The notes below the pieces were generated by a model, which was not told the DNA's origin, did not search any database, and saw only the letters and a program-made list of their open reading frames with translations. A program made the position numbers and the translations under genes. Shown piece after piece: positions 37,608-48,600 of a DNA stretch of 64,000 nucleotides (the first letter of the stretch is position 1; each line of letters begins with the position of its first letter). This DNA is from Siphonodentalium dalli. Lineage: Eukaryota; Mollusca; Scaphopoda; Gadilida; Siphonodentaliidae. Location of the stretch: assembly GCA_032622095.1 (NCBI GenBank), contig CP136064.1:181694011-181758010 (forward strand), written 5' to 3'.

Positions 37608-37658
37608 TTTGCGCTTAAGTGCAAATATTTTACGTTTAATCACAAATCATTTGCGCTT
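37608..37658. repeat. GCGCTTAAGCGC-family fragment, interrupted by MITE-2
   Basis: Two or three TTGCGCTTAAGTGCAAAT-type words. The last is cut by the left end of MITE-2 at 37,659. Confidence 0.65.
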
Positions 37659-38104
37659 AAGCCTGCAAATAGCGTGTCGGTCATTTGCAGAATGGGGTCC
37701 ACAGAGGGTGAATTTAGTGATGCTACCCTGCATAGCGGGCTAGCATAACTAAATTCACCCTCTGGGGACCTCATTCTGCTTAGGCCTCATTTTCTGGGAA
37801 GTAACTATGGTATCAAATTAACATTGTTTTTAGTTACGTTTTCCCATCTGGGAAGTTTCTATATCCCCTAATTTGCAGAAGATAAAATCCATAATCGAGG
37901 CTCCAAATGGGTGAACATCACCAACTTCAACTGGGGAACTTCAATCTTATCCTAGGACTGCCATAGCAGTTGAGGGCCCTAAGCAGAATGAGGCCCCCAG
38001 AGGGTAAATTTAGTGATGCTAGCCCACTATGCGGTGTAGCGTCACTAAATTCACCCTCTGGGGACCTCATTCTACAAATGACAGACACGCTATTTGCAGG
38101 CTTG
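37659..38104. mobile_element. MITE-2 (second copy of the 4,830 MITE)
   Basis: The terminal inverted repeats AAGCCTGCAAATAGCGTGTC and GACACGCTATTTGCAGGCTT are almost perfect. It contains two internal palindromes built from 'gtgaatttagtgatgcta' and its inverse (37,698-37,765 and 38,000-38,062). It is better preserved than MITE-1. Confidence 0.88.
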
Positions 38105-38137
38105 CACTCAAGTCTATATACCTGTAGGCCCATCATA

Positions 38138-38490
38138 CAAGGGAAGCAATCCCCAGTGATCCCTAGATACCAGTACCTTTTATGACCATGGAAATGGTAT
38201 ATATCTGTACAGGATATGTCTCTTTTATAAAATGTAATAGATCTCTGGGATGGAGGCACAAATTCTTAGGGACAGGGATGCTGATAATATGAAAATATGT
38301 TTTCCCCCTATTTCTATTCAATAAGTACATGTACACCACGAGGGAAGCAAGCCACCAGTAACCCATAATTCCCCTTCTATGACCATGGAAATGGTATATA
38401 TTTGTGCAGGAGATGTCCCTTTAATAAAATATACTAGAGCTTTGGGAATGAGGCACCAATTTTTGGGACACCAGAGACAGAGATGCTTTT
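38138..38490 (+). repeat. Two imperfect direct repeats of about 150-200 bp
   Basis: 'tatgaccatggaaatggtatatat.tgt.cagga.atgtc.ctttaataaaat' occurs at about 38,180 and 38,375, preceded by 'gggaagcaa' and followed by 'ggcac.aatt.ttaggga' in both. Confidence 0.7.
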
Positions 38491-38599
38491 GACTTTTCAA
38501 CTTTCGAGTCTGTATGGGCTACTACTATGGGCCCATAATAATATACTATGAGATGGACTCCATCATTCACAATCAGAGGAAAGTAAAGGAGTGTTAGGT

Positions 38600-38788
38600 A
38601 TTTGCGCTTAAGCGCAAAGCATTTACACTTAAGCGAAAATGATTTTCACTTAAGTGCAAACAAATTGATAGACACATATTTGTGCTCAAGCGCAAATGAC
38701 ATTCGCTTAAGCCCAAATGATTTATGTTTAAGCTTAATATTTGTGCTTGAGCGCAAATAAATAATAAATGTGAAAAGGGCCTCCCATA
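38600..38788. repeat. GCGCTTAAGCGC-family array with GGGCCTCCCAT end
   Basis: Five to six degenerate ATTTGCGCTTAAGCGCAAA words. It ends with the same AATAATAAATGTGAAAAGGG...CCTCCCAT terminus seen in the 22.3-kb palindrome. Confidence 0.75.
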
Positions 38789-39239
38789 AGTAAGAGGGAA
38801 CTCTAAATTTCTTGAACATTGAAATTCCCTTTGTTTGATAATTTGTATATGTTTATATTGAATATTCTCAGTAAATAATTATTCTGTGTCTTTCAAAAGA
38901 AATCAGAATAAATTGTTATTGTTTTTAAGTATTGGTTGTAGATAACAGTTAATTAGATTGACTCCCCTCTTCCAAGGTGCATCCTTACTGTGGACACCCG
39001 ATCGCCCAAGCGATTCACACAGGTCTGTTGGATGGCTCAAACGACTTTTCCTACTATGGCCAGTTTGTACCCTTGATTTGAATGACACATTTAATTGTTT
39101 CGTACCATGTTTTTGGTCATTTCACACCATATATTGGTATGTTTCATTGATTCCCAAAAATGATGAATGGTCATTCGTACATGTGAAAAATTATATTAAT
39201 CGTGTTAACTTAATGAGAGTGAACATGATCATGATTTAA

Positions 39240-39708
39240 AGGTACTCAACCCGATAAAACTCCTCTCAATTACTATTTCAATGGCGTCGGGGGTCAAAAA
39301 TATTTGATTCGAGTCGAGGAAGTCACCCATCAAAGCTCAGATTTGTTAGATATCGATTTTAGAAATCTATTATTTTTCATTATCGGGAATACTATCTGGC
39401 CCAGAACTCAGTCAAAATTGCGTTAAAATTACCACTTGATTTTAGAGTTATTCATCCTTGTCTGTTTGAATAGATTTGGAGTACACATCCAGAGCAGATT
39501 ACGGCAGTTATTAGTACTCATCTCGAGAACATAACAAATTTGAAAAATCAATATCTAATAACTCTGAGCTTTGTTTGATGGGTTCCTCGACTCGAATCAA
39601 ATATTTTTTACCCCCAAAGCCAAAGAAATAGTAATATAGGACCCTCTGATCGGATTGTTGTTGTTGGAATCTGTTGAGATGGGGACCCTCTTTACGGGTT
39701 GAGTACCT
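39240..39708. mobile_element. TTAA-flanked MITE, copy 1
   Basis: The termini AGGTACTCAACCCG and CGGGTTGAGTACCT are each flanked outward by TTAA (39,236-39,239 and 39,709-39,712). Subterminal inverted segments such as 'tttgattcgagtcgaggaa' (39,305) and its inverse (39,585) extend the symmetry. TTAA targets are typical of Kolobok and piggyBac-type elements; no transposase is encoded. Confidence 0.85.
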
Positions 39709-39814
39709 TTAACGTTCGTGATGATGACAACCCAACATTTACATGTTAACATATTTCTTTCTTTCTTTTTTTCGAAACAAAATGAACCAATCGAAATTGT
39801 CGCGACAAAGTTAA

Positions 39815-40233
39815 AGATGCATAATCCGAATTAACGCTTGAATATTACTATTTCCTTGGCTTCGGGTAAAACATATGTGATTTGAGGAACCCACCCATCA
39901 AAGCTGAGAATGATCAGATATTGATTTTTGAAATCTATTATTTTTTACCATCGATAATTTTTAGTGGCCCAATAAAAAGTCGAAAGAGGACGGATGAAGA
40001 TGGATAACTCAAAAAGCAAGTGGCTTTTGTTGTGTCAGATATTTGACAAACCCGCAAAATTTCATTGAACAAAATATTGATAAATAACAGGTTTTGGGCA
40101 ATTGTATACTATATTTGACTGGTTAGCATTATTTGTGGGGCATTAATCGATTCTGGTAAACGAAGTGGCATTTTAAAAAATGGTGTTGTTGAAATATGAT
40201 GATATGGGAACCATCGAATCGGACTGAGTACCT
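39815..40233. mobile_element. TTAA-flanked MITE, copy 2 (diverged)
   Basis: TTAA at 39,811-39,814 and 40,234-40,237. The right end CGGACTGAGTACCT matches copy 1; the left end AGATGCATAATCCG has diverged. Internally it shares 'cacccatcaaagctgagaa.gatcagatattgatttt.gaaatctattattttt' with copy 1. Only about 100 bp separate the two. Confidence 0.8.
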
Positions 40234-40877
40234 TTAATGTCATTTTTTTTTTAAATAATACCGGTATACTCAAAGGTACGAATTGTCGAAATGATACAGG
40301 AACTGGTATGAAATGTCCAGAACCCTGGTGCGAAACATCTCCATGTCAAACTTCCATGGTATGAAATGCCAGCAACCTATTCATCCATTGCACATTATCA
40401 TTTATTTCCAATGGGCATGGATACGAGTCTCCCATTGGAGAGGGGGTCCACCTTGATACATGTATGTTCCGACAGCACCCCCTTGGAAGGAAGTTTCCTA
40501 CAGATGGCTACAGGGTAAATGTATATCGGTCCAAAATTTGTTCGAAATTTTTTAATTAGATATGACATTTTTGCACGATATGGCTTGTTATCAAACTCCA
40601 TTTGTACTTAGCTTGAATGTCACTTCAATTTGCCCTAAATGGAGTAATATCATTTTAGGACATCACTAATTAAGAGTAATACATGTATGATTTTATGACA
40701 TCACGATCTGAGTAATACACGGTATGGCTTTGACATGGTGTAATTCTATTTCACTATTAGAATAGGCATAGATACCAATTTTTTGTGATGTCACTCATTA
40801 GAAAAAGTTGTCAATATTACACTGTTACTAAGAGGCGAACTGCCGTAATTAATAGATACATGTAGGGCATTACTTGG

Positions 40878-40995
40878 TTGGTTTGATATTATAGGCCTGA
40901 TTTCAGCCCTCAGTAGCCTCATATCAGCCTTCGTCGTCAGGCTGATTGTGATATGAGATTACCTCAGGGTGATATAGGGCCTAATATCAAACCAA
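40878..40995. repeat. ~118-bp imperfect hairpin (small MITE)
   Basis: TTGGTTTGATATTA at the left and its exact inverse TAATATCAAACCAA at the right. The inner parts 'aggcctgat' and 'cctcatatcagcc' are partly mirrored. Confidence 0.75.
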
Positions 40996-41079
40996 CGATG
41001 TTGGCGCTGCTAGTCTACAGGGTCACCGTCTCGTTGTTCCCCTTGCCGAGGAGATATAAATGGGTACAGGACGTTTTGT

Positions 41080-41215
41080 ATCATCTTAAGTCATTTCGTA
41101 CCATATTTTTTGTAGTTTCGTACCATATTTTTGGTAGTTTCATACCTTATTGTTTGGTCGTTTCGTACCATGTAGGAAATCAATTGGTCATTTCGTACCA
41201 TGTTACTACATGTAT
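41080..41215 (+). repeat. Cluster of TTTCGTACCAT words
   Basis: Six to seven repeats of about 20-25 bp of the form GGTCATTTCGTACCATATTT. The same word is seen singly near 39,100. Confidence 0.65.
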
Positions 41216-41698
41216 GTCACACCATATGGAAACAAATAAACGATTTTCTACAAAGTACGAAATTAAAAAAAGTAACCAAACAATCCGGTACCCTACCGTT
41301 ATGTAAAACCAAAAATTATGGTATGGATTACTATGGAACGACCATGGTTATGGTATCAAATACTAAAATAATGAAGAAGTCACTGCAGTTGTATATATCA
41401 TTTATGTGGTCACTATATATGCATGTATAATGTAACCTGTACTAGTAAGTTGACATGACCTCTGTTCTAGTTGGCTTATGATTGAGTTCTGAAGCGCTCT
41501 TCGCACTGTCAGGTTTACTTGATCAATACTCCAGCAATGTTCAGAATCCGATTCCACGACCCTCGTATGAAACGTCTAGAAAATAGAATCCATATTTAAT
41601 AAATCCTTCAGACATTCAATATTACCGATCGCCTGAATCAACATCTGACTGTTTGAAGCGGTTCCACTCAATGGTTGTTTTCAGAAGAAGTCGTCGCA

Positions 41699-41776
41699 AT
41701 GTACAGTGCTAGTACGCACTACACAGTAGAGCGAACGATGTACAGTGCTAGTACGCACTACACAGTAGAGCGAACG
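41699..41776 (+). repeat. Exact 39-bp tandem duplication
   Basis: The unit starting ATGTACAGTGCTAGTACGCA is present twice head to tail with no mismatch. Confidence 0.9.
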
Positions 41777-41989
41777 ATTATTTTACGGTGTTAGAGATGT
41801 TGTTGTTATTGTTGACATAATCATATTCATACTGCTGTTGTTAGTACTTGTCGAACACATCCTAAGTTCTCCACCGGATTTTGACAGACAATCCCTGTAT
41901 CTGGATCTGGATGGTGTACGGCGTATGATCCTCGCGGATGTGTAGAACGCCGGGAGAGAGAGAATTATGTTCTTTGCGGGACTGTTGAG

Positions 41990-42658
41990 TTGTCCGCTGC
42001 TGTTCTATTTTGAATTTCGCATGCGTCCATCTCGTTTAGAGTGTTCCACTGAATAATTGTCCGTGGGAAGAATGAATTTGAGTATTCAGCAGAGTTTGTC
42101 ACCAGTGGCTCTTACCGGTAGGACAGTGAATTATTACATTCCTGTTTTGAGACTATATTTGTGGCACTGAAATCTGCAAATTTCTTGGCTCGGATTTTTC
42201 TGCCCACCTTTTTTGGTTTAATTAAGCACTGAGTGTTTACAGCCGACACCTGCCCCTTATCCATCTTGTGAAAGAGCTCCAGCCTCTGGTCTTTCCTTCT
42301 TTCTTCGAGTGGTCTTATCTCGCAGTCATTCATCAGTTTGGCCATGTCCTTCGATTGGTAATTGCCGGTCATGAGCCGTACAGCTCCTCTCTGTATTCTC
42401 TCCAGGGCGTCGATGTTCTGCTGCTGGTGAGGATCCCACATGACGGCTGCGTATTCCAGCGACGAGTGTCTCATACGCTACGCATTTACTCTTGAATGGT
42501 GCCTTCCTAAGGTTTCTTCTGATGAATCCGAGCGTGCTGTTAGCCTTCTTCGTGATCTTGTCTATCTGTGGCAACCATTTCATATCGTTTGAGAGCATGA
42601 CTCCAAGATATGGTGATTGAGTGACGCTTTGTATGATCTGGTTTCTGAGCTGGTACAT
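41990..42658 (-). pseudogene. LINE-5 fragment: reverse transcriptase C-terminal end
   Basis: Minus-strand reading shows YLGVMLSNDMKWLPQIDKI, KKANSTLGFIRRNLRK, then after a frameshift at about 42,480 SLEYAAVMWDPHQQQN, RIQRGAVRLMTGNY and LEERRKDQRLELFHKM. After an in-frame TAA it continues with YSNSFFPRTIIQWNTLN. It is 5'-truncated beyond the catalytic palm. The KKANSTLGFLRRNL motif is shared with LINE-1 (18.4 kb), so the two are related families. Confidence 0.85.
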
Positions 42659-42984
42659 GTAGGTCAGTTGGGAACAGTGATAATCACAGTAATACTGACA
42701 GTGATTTCAGATACTGACAGTGAATGAGTGATACATCAAGTGATCAACACCATACTACTACTAGTACAGTCCTCAAATTCGGTTGCTTAATTCAGATCTT
42801 CTGGGTCAATAATAATGACAATATTAAAAATCAAGCTCTCAATTGGATCTTCGGTATCTGCTACAGGTACAGGATATAGTCCACAGTCCGTATATCATCG
42901 CAGTTTTCATGTTCAGGGTCACTTTCTGACGCGAAAATGTTCGAGAACATGCATTTTGTTTTGGCAGGGGGGTATCCTATGTTG

Positions 42985-43692
42985 ACCTTTCGTTTGTCTC
43001 TGTGGGAAAATGTTGGCATCTTTGCGTCATGTTATACATTAATCATATAGTGGAGTCATTGGCGACCTCATGGGGTCCATAATATACATTCATTGCGGGA
43101 TATTTTTGTCCGATATCACGTTTTCCCCAAATTCCGGTATCATAGGTCAAAGCCGAATCTCCGTTAATAACGCGATGTTATGTTTCGAATCAATGAATGT
43201 TATTGCTATTATAACAACACCCATGCATATATATTTGCAGGAGATACTCGAGCTAGGATTCCTCTTATACCTGAGTTGAGGAATATTTACCCAAATCCAA
43301 GATGGCGGCCAAAATGGCCACCAGAAATAAAAAATCGCTGATTTTAACATTAGTGAGCATTATTGTCATGACAACTCCACACCTGCTTACTATTGTAAGT
43401 TGGGAACACTTAGGCGAAGAACTTTCCTTGTACCATATCCAAATAAAAGTCCCCCAAATCCAAAATGGCGCCCACAATGGCGGACAGATTTAGAAAAATC
43501 ACCGAAATTCCCTCATATTCACATCATTGGGCATTATTGTCGAGACAACTCAATCAATGCGTACAGTTGAGTTGGAAATACTGAGGTGAAGATGGCGGCC
43601 AAAATGGCGACCGAAATTTGAAAACACGCCTACATTCCTTTACTTTCTTAGGATGGGCGTTATCGTTTCGCGATTTCTACCAACCATTACGT
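42985..43692 (+). repeat. Solo partial copy of the giant foldback element's arm
   Basis: It matches 46,055-46,810 in the same orientation, starting 'acctttcgtttgtctctgtgggaaaatgtt' and ending 'gggcgttat.gtttcgcgatttctacc', with high identity and an internal deletion near 43,585. It carries the CCAAGATGGCGGCCAAAATG blocks. Confidence 0.88.
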
Positions 43693-45257
43693 TGCAAAGG
43701 GACTCAAATTCGTTTGTTATACGTACCTTTACACCGAAAGAGAAGCCGTGACCAAATAATGTACCAACTTCAATAATTATGGACAGTACACCCAAGGTGG
43801 AGTACATGAATTTATTTTGGGATGATGCACTCTGGCATTTTATTGTCGACGAGACCAACCGAAACGCTCGTCACGTGATTTCGGAAAAACGTAACATGCG
43901 CCTAGGAAACGTCTAAAATGGGGCATAATGCGATTGAATGCTCAGGGCAATGGTGTAATTGGGTCATTTGGGATTAGCAACCGTTGTTCCCCTTAAACAA
44001 AAGTTTGGTTCACTCATCCGGCCAGATATATAACAAATTTCACAATGGGGCATGGGCTGCGCCGAAAACGCCATTTCCTAGGGCTGAAATACGTCGATAA
44101 AAGCTATAATTGCATTTTACATTCAATTTCGGGTAGCTGCATAGCAACCGTTGACAGGGAGTGATCGTCTGGCAATGTACATGTATCCCGGTCTTAAAAT
44201 ACTCAGTGGTCCATGGGGAACATACATGTACAGTTTCATACCCACACATTGCGCCTAAACAAAGTCTACAATAAATCAAAAATAACACTGGGAGCCCAGG
44301 GTCATGGTGTCGATCGTTGTGGGGAGCCAGGGTTCAAAGAGTTATTAAGCTATGGCATGTTGAATGTGGGATGGTGGGGTGAAAATCCTTCGGAAAGAAG
44401 CTTCGAGAAATGTAAAACTGAAATAAATAAATTTGTCTTGATGTATAACTAAAGCCTAGATCATTGTGTGCGAGGAAAAAGAGCGAGCAACTGTCTCAAA
44501 CTTTAATGTGACCATCAATGGTTAGAATATGACTCATCACACTGTTCATCAGTGCATCAAGCCAATCGGTGAATTATTTGCATGGCTATCAAGTCATATG
44601 ATATGTTACTCAACATCTAAAATATCAAAGTCTGGCATAGTGACTTTTTGTCATTTATTATAACAGAGGTTGCTCCAGTATACTAAAAAACAATTGTGTG
44701 GTGATTCGGGTGTTAGTTTTTCAAAATTTTGAATTAAAAAAAAATAAAAAAAATGGTTTTGTTAAATTGCGCAAGGAATTCAATCTAAAAAAAAATAATT
44801 AATACAATATATATATAAGTCAAAATGTTTCAATGATCAAAATATGTTTGAAGCGCGCAAGGAGCCGCCGTTTAAAGGCTCAAAATGTGAGCGAAGTCCC
44901 ACTGAGGGGCCACAGGTATCCCCGACGCTGACTATAGGCCTGTTTCAGCTAGTTCAGTATAACAGAAGTCAGTTCTCCAGTAGACTAACATAAGTGGTAT
45001 AAAATATGTTAGATAATGGGCTGGTTGACAGACTAATCAGGAAATAGTTAGAAATTATGAATTTGTGTGTATCCCGCACAATGACCTAGGTTTACAGATG
45101 ATCAGCAATTTATAAAACTTTTTTTTTCAATTAAAACACCTTCTGAAACAGGTTAAACTGTTATTTGAACTAAATGAGATCACTCCCAGTCATATGAGTG
45201 ATATAAGTAGATTTTTTACTACCCCCCCCCCCCCCCCCATGAAGTACGTGTCTTTTT
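43693..45257. other. No gene recognised; C tract near 45,224
   Basis: Mixed intergenic sequence. The frames present (up to about 80 codons) have no recognisable features. Confidence 0.4.
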
Positions 45258-45331
45258 AGACGCCACAACCGTCTCCGATCTCGCTACTCTCATCGATGGG
45301 AGTAGCGATATTAGAGACGGTTGTGGCGTCT
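45258..45331. repeat. 74-bp near-perfect hairpin
   Basis: AGACGCCACAACCGTCTC at the left and GAGACGGTTGTGGCGTCT at the right. The TCGCTACT/AGTAGCGA inner stem surrounds a short loop (CTCATCGATGGG). Confidence 0.88.
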
Positions 45332-45460
45332 AGCGTCTAAATTGTCATTACACAAAAAACATATTACATAAACTCGATTGTCATTACACATATACTGTGT
45401 TATTGCGGTATATGGTAAACTATCCATATTAATAAGAAATCGAGATTTAATTCCATTTAT

Positions 45461-45600
45461 ATGGGAGGCCAAATTCACATTTTATAATTAATTGCGCTTA
45501 ATTTAAGCGCAATAATTGAATGCGCTTTTAGCGCAAATAATTACCATTAAGCGCAATTAAGCGTAATTATTTGCGCTTAATTGCGCCTAAGCGCAATTCA
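45461..45600. repeat. GCGCTTAAGCGC-family copy, diverged
   Basis: It begins ATGGGAGGCCAAATTCACAT like the 22.3-kb palindrome and contains six or so TTGCGCTTAATTGCGC-type words. Confidence 0.7.
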
Positions 45601-45695
45601 TGGTTATATGTAACTGAACACCCTGGTGAATAAATAGGTTTATCCATAATTTTTTATTTTTTTTTAATATTTTTATTGAATAACATTTGAACATA

Positions 45696-48600
45696 TAGTC
45701 CAGGAGATATTGGTCGACCTCTGCACCCCCCCCCCCCCAGGACTTAACTTCACCCCACTAAGTTTCTTCCTTAAGGTCTCTTCTAATTTTTTTCACTTGT
45801 TAACAAGAAAAAAAAGTGGCCGCAGAGACTCCAGACAAGATGGCGTCCATCATGGCGGCCATTTTTGTTAAATGCACCAGGTCTCTTTGATCGCCATTAT
45901 AGTAAAGATGATAGCACATGCGGTCTTGTTTTCCGCTCGATTCGTTATGCTAATATATAATCCTTACAAATTAGCCAAAAATCCGACACCAGAATCCAAT
46001 ATGGCGGCCAAGATGGCCGCCGAAATGTGAAAATATGCTATTTTTCTGACATGTTACCACCTTTCGTTTGTCTCTGTGGGAAAATGTTAGAATTTGTGCG
46101 TCATGTTATACATTTGTCATATAGAGGAGTCATTTGCGAACATATGGGGACCATAATATGCATTCATTGCGGGATATTTTTGTCCGATATCACGTTTTCC
46201 CAAATGCCGGTATCATAGGCCAAAGCCGAATCTCCGTTAATAACGCGATGTTATGTTTCGAATCAATGAATGTTATTGCTATTATAACAACACCCATGCA
46301 TATATATTTGCAGGAGATACTCGAGCTAGGATTCCTCTTATACCTGAGTTGAGGAATATTTACCCAAATCCAAGATGGCGGCCAAAATGGCCACCAGAAA
46401 TAAAAAATCGCCGAAAATCGCTGATTTTAACACCAGTGAGCATTATTGTCATGACAACTCCACATCTGCTTACTATTGTAAGTTGGGAACACTTAGGCGA
46501 AGAACTTTCCTTGTACCATATCCAAATAAAAGTCCCCCAAATCCAAAATGGCGCCCACAATGGCGGACAGATTTTGAAAAATCACCGAAATTCCCTCATA
46601 TTCACATCATTGGGCATTATTGTCGAGACAAATCCACCCATGCTTACAATTGAGTTGTAAATACTGAGGTGAAGTAATTACATTACATCTCATGCAAGAA
46701 ATTGTTTTCCAAATCGAAGATGGCGGCCAAAATGGCGACCGAAATTTGAAAACAAGTCTACATTACTTTACTTTCTTACGATGGGCGTTATTGTTTCGCG
46801 ATTTCTATCCACCATTACATGTTGATATGGAATAGTGACATGAAGTATTCATTAGGGTTTGGCAATTGATACTCACAGCCAATATCGCTGCTAAATTGGC
46901 GGCTAGAAATTGAAAAGAAATCGATATTTTCACATATTAATTTCAACTTTTTGTCATAATATCGGTATGTATGGACGAAACTGTACATAAACCATCTACT
47001 ATTTAACTTAAAGGTATCAAAACGCATAACATAGCTCGTATCCTTCTGGAAATATGAAACACCACAATTAATATCGCGATGTGGCATTTCGAAATCCAGT
47101 CTCCACTTAGCGCCGATAATGGCCGTAAGCGTAGATGCGCCGAATAGTTATATCAGAACAATTACATGATAACAGATTCTGATATGCCACGTCACGTCCA
47201 TAATTATCTGGACCAGCTTCCATTTCTTTGTCTGAAAAATCTAGGTCGCGCACACCGACAAAGTATTCACCACTTCCTGGGAGTAGGGTCCCTCTAATCT
47301 TAACGTTTCAAACAATTCATTTTCCGGTGTCTAGCTTACAGAAGGTCATCTCTATGTATGTGTCTCATACCCCATGGGATAACGACATGTACACCTGGCG
47401 AACCAGTTAACTAGTCACTTCTCAATAGATGGTTCGTCAACTCACAAACTCAGCGAACGCATTGGCATATGTGGACAACTTCGACAGTGTTTCGAAGGTT
47501 GCTAGCTGTCTCATTCCCTTGGACAGATGTCTATCTGCTAAGGAGAAGACCCGAGTGTACAGACTACCCACACTTCTTGACCATTATCCGAAGCAAACTG
47601 TGTGACGCCCCGCAGTTGTCTCGTCGAATATCTCCCAGCAGAGAAGAACAATGCTCGCGGTGCTAGTTTGTGGACATGCGCCATGATAGTGGGAATGAAA
47701 TGGGCCACTGTATACACCACCCCTACACCTGGTGCATGTTTAAGATATCGAATGTCGTGCGTGTCGGTTTGATTTGGTGTGGTAAGATTGTATTTCCACA
47801 TCCGTTTCGAAGCCTTTCTGATTCAACTACGTACACTTTTGTCTGGATAATAATATGCTAGCCTCCCTCAAAACAGTCGGATGGACTAAAGGATAACGTA
47901 TTTATAGCATGAATGTATGCGTGTTTTGTTATCCTCTCTCGGGGTTAGTGTCAGTATGTGGGCGGTATTATTCAAGAAAATGTCAGTAACTGTGGTGCAT
48001 TTATTTCACTATGTATTTAAAGAACAATTTACAGTCTCGATGGCAATGGCTGTGGCCGTTGGGGAACGCGACCTTTATGATCATATAGCTTTATATATAT
48101 ATAACTTTAGAATATAGTAGTTAATGTCTCATGCAGGAAAATGGTCGCATTGGTGATGTTACCAAGAAATCACTTGGTGTACCAACGTTTGTTGAACTGA
48201 ATGCAAGTGCTCATCAACGTAACATTCCTCTGGATGTTCTTCGCGTTGAACATTTCACCCTTTTGTTGATGGCATTTGTACTTTCTTGAACCATACCACC
48301 CAGCGTGAGTATGACATATCAACCAACTATCAAAGGTGGGGCTTATACAGCAGTCGCCAATGGCATACTCCTGGTCCAGTTGTTTAGGAACGGCTTCCAA
48401 ACGGATGGGGACATACAATCTTAGCATACAAGGAAAGCAAAGCCACACATGAGATCATGTCTGAATCTAAAACATAACAAAATAAGGGGCGGTGCAGTCA
48501 TGGTCCAATTTCATTTCCACTATCATGACACATACCCACAAACTAGCACCGTGTGTATTGTTATCATCTGCTTGGATCTGTTCGGTGAGACGATTGCTGG

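Noticed and set aside
44333-44452. Possible coding stretch with a TGGTGGGG word
   Set aside because: Too short, with no homology and no splice context.
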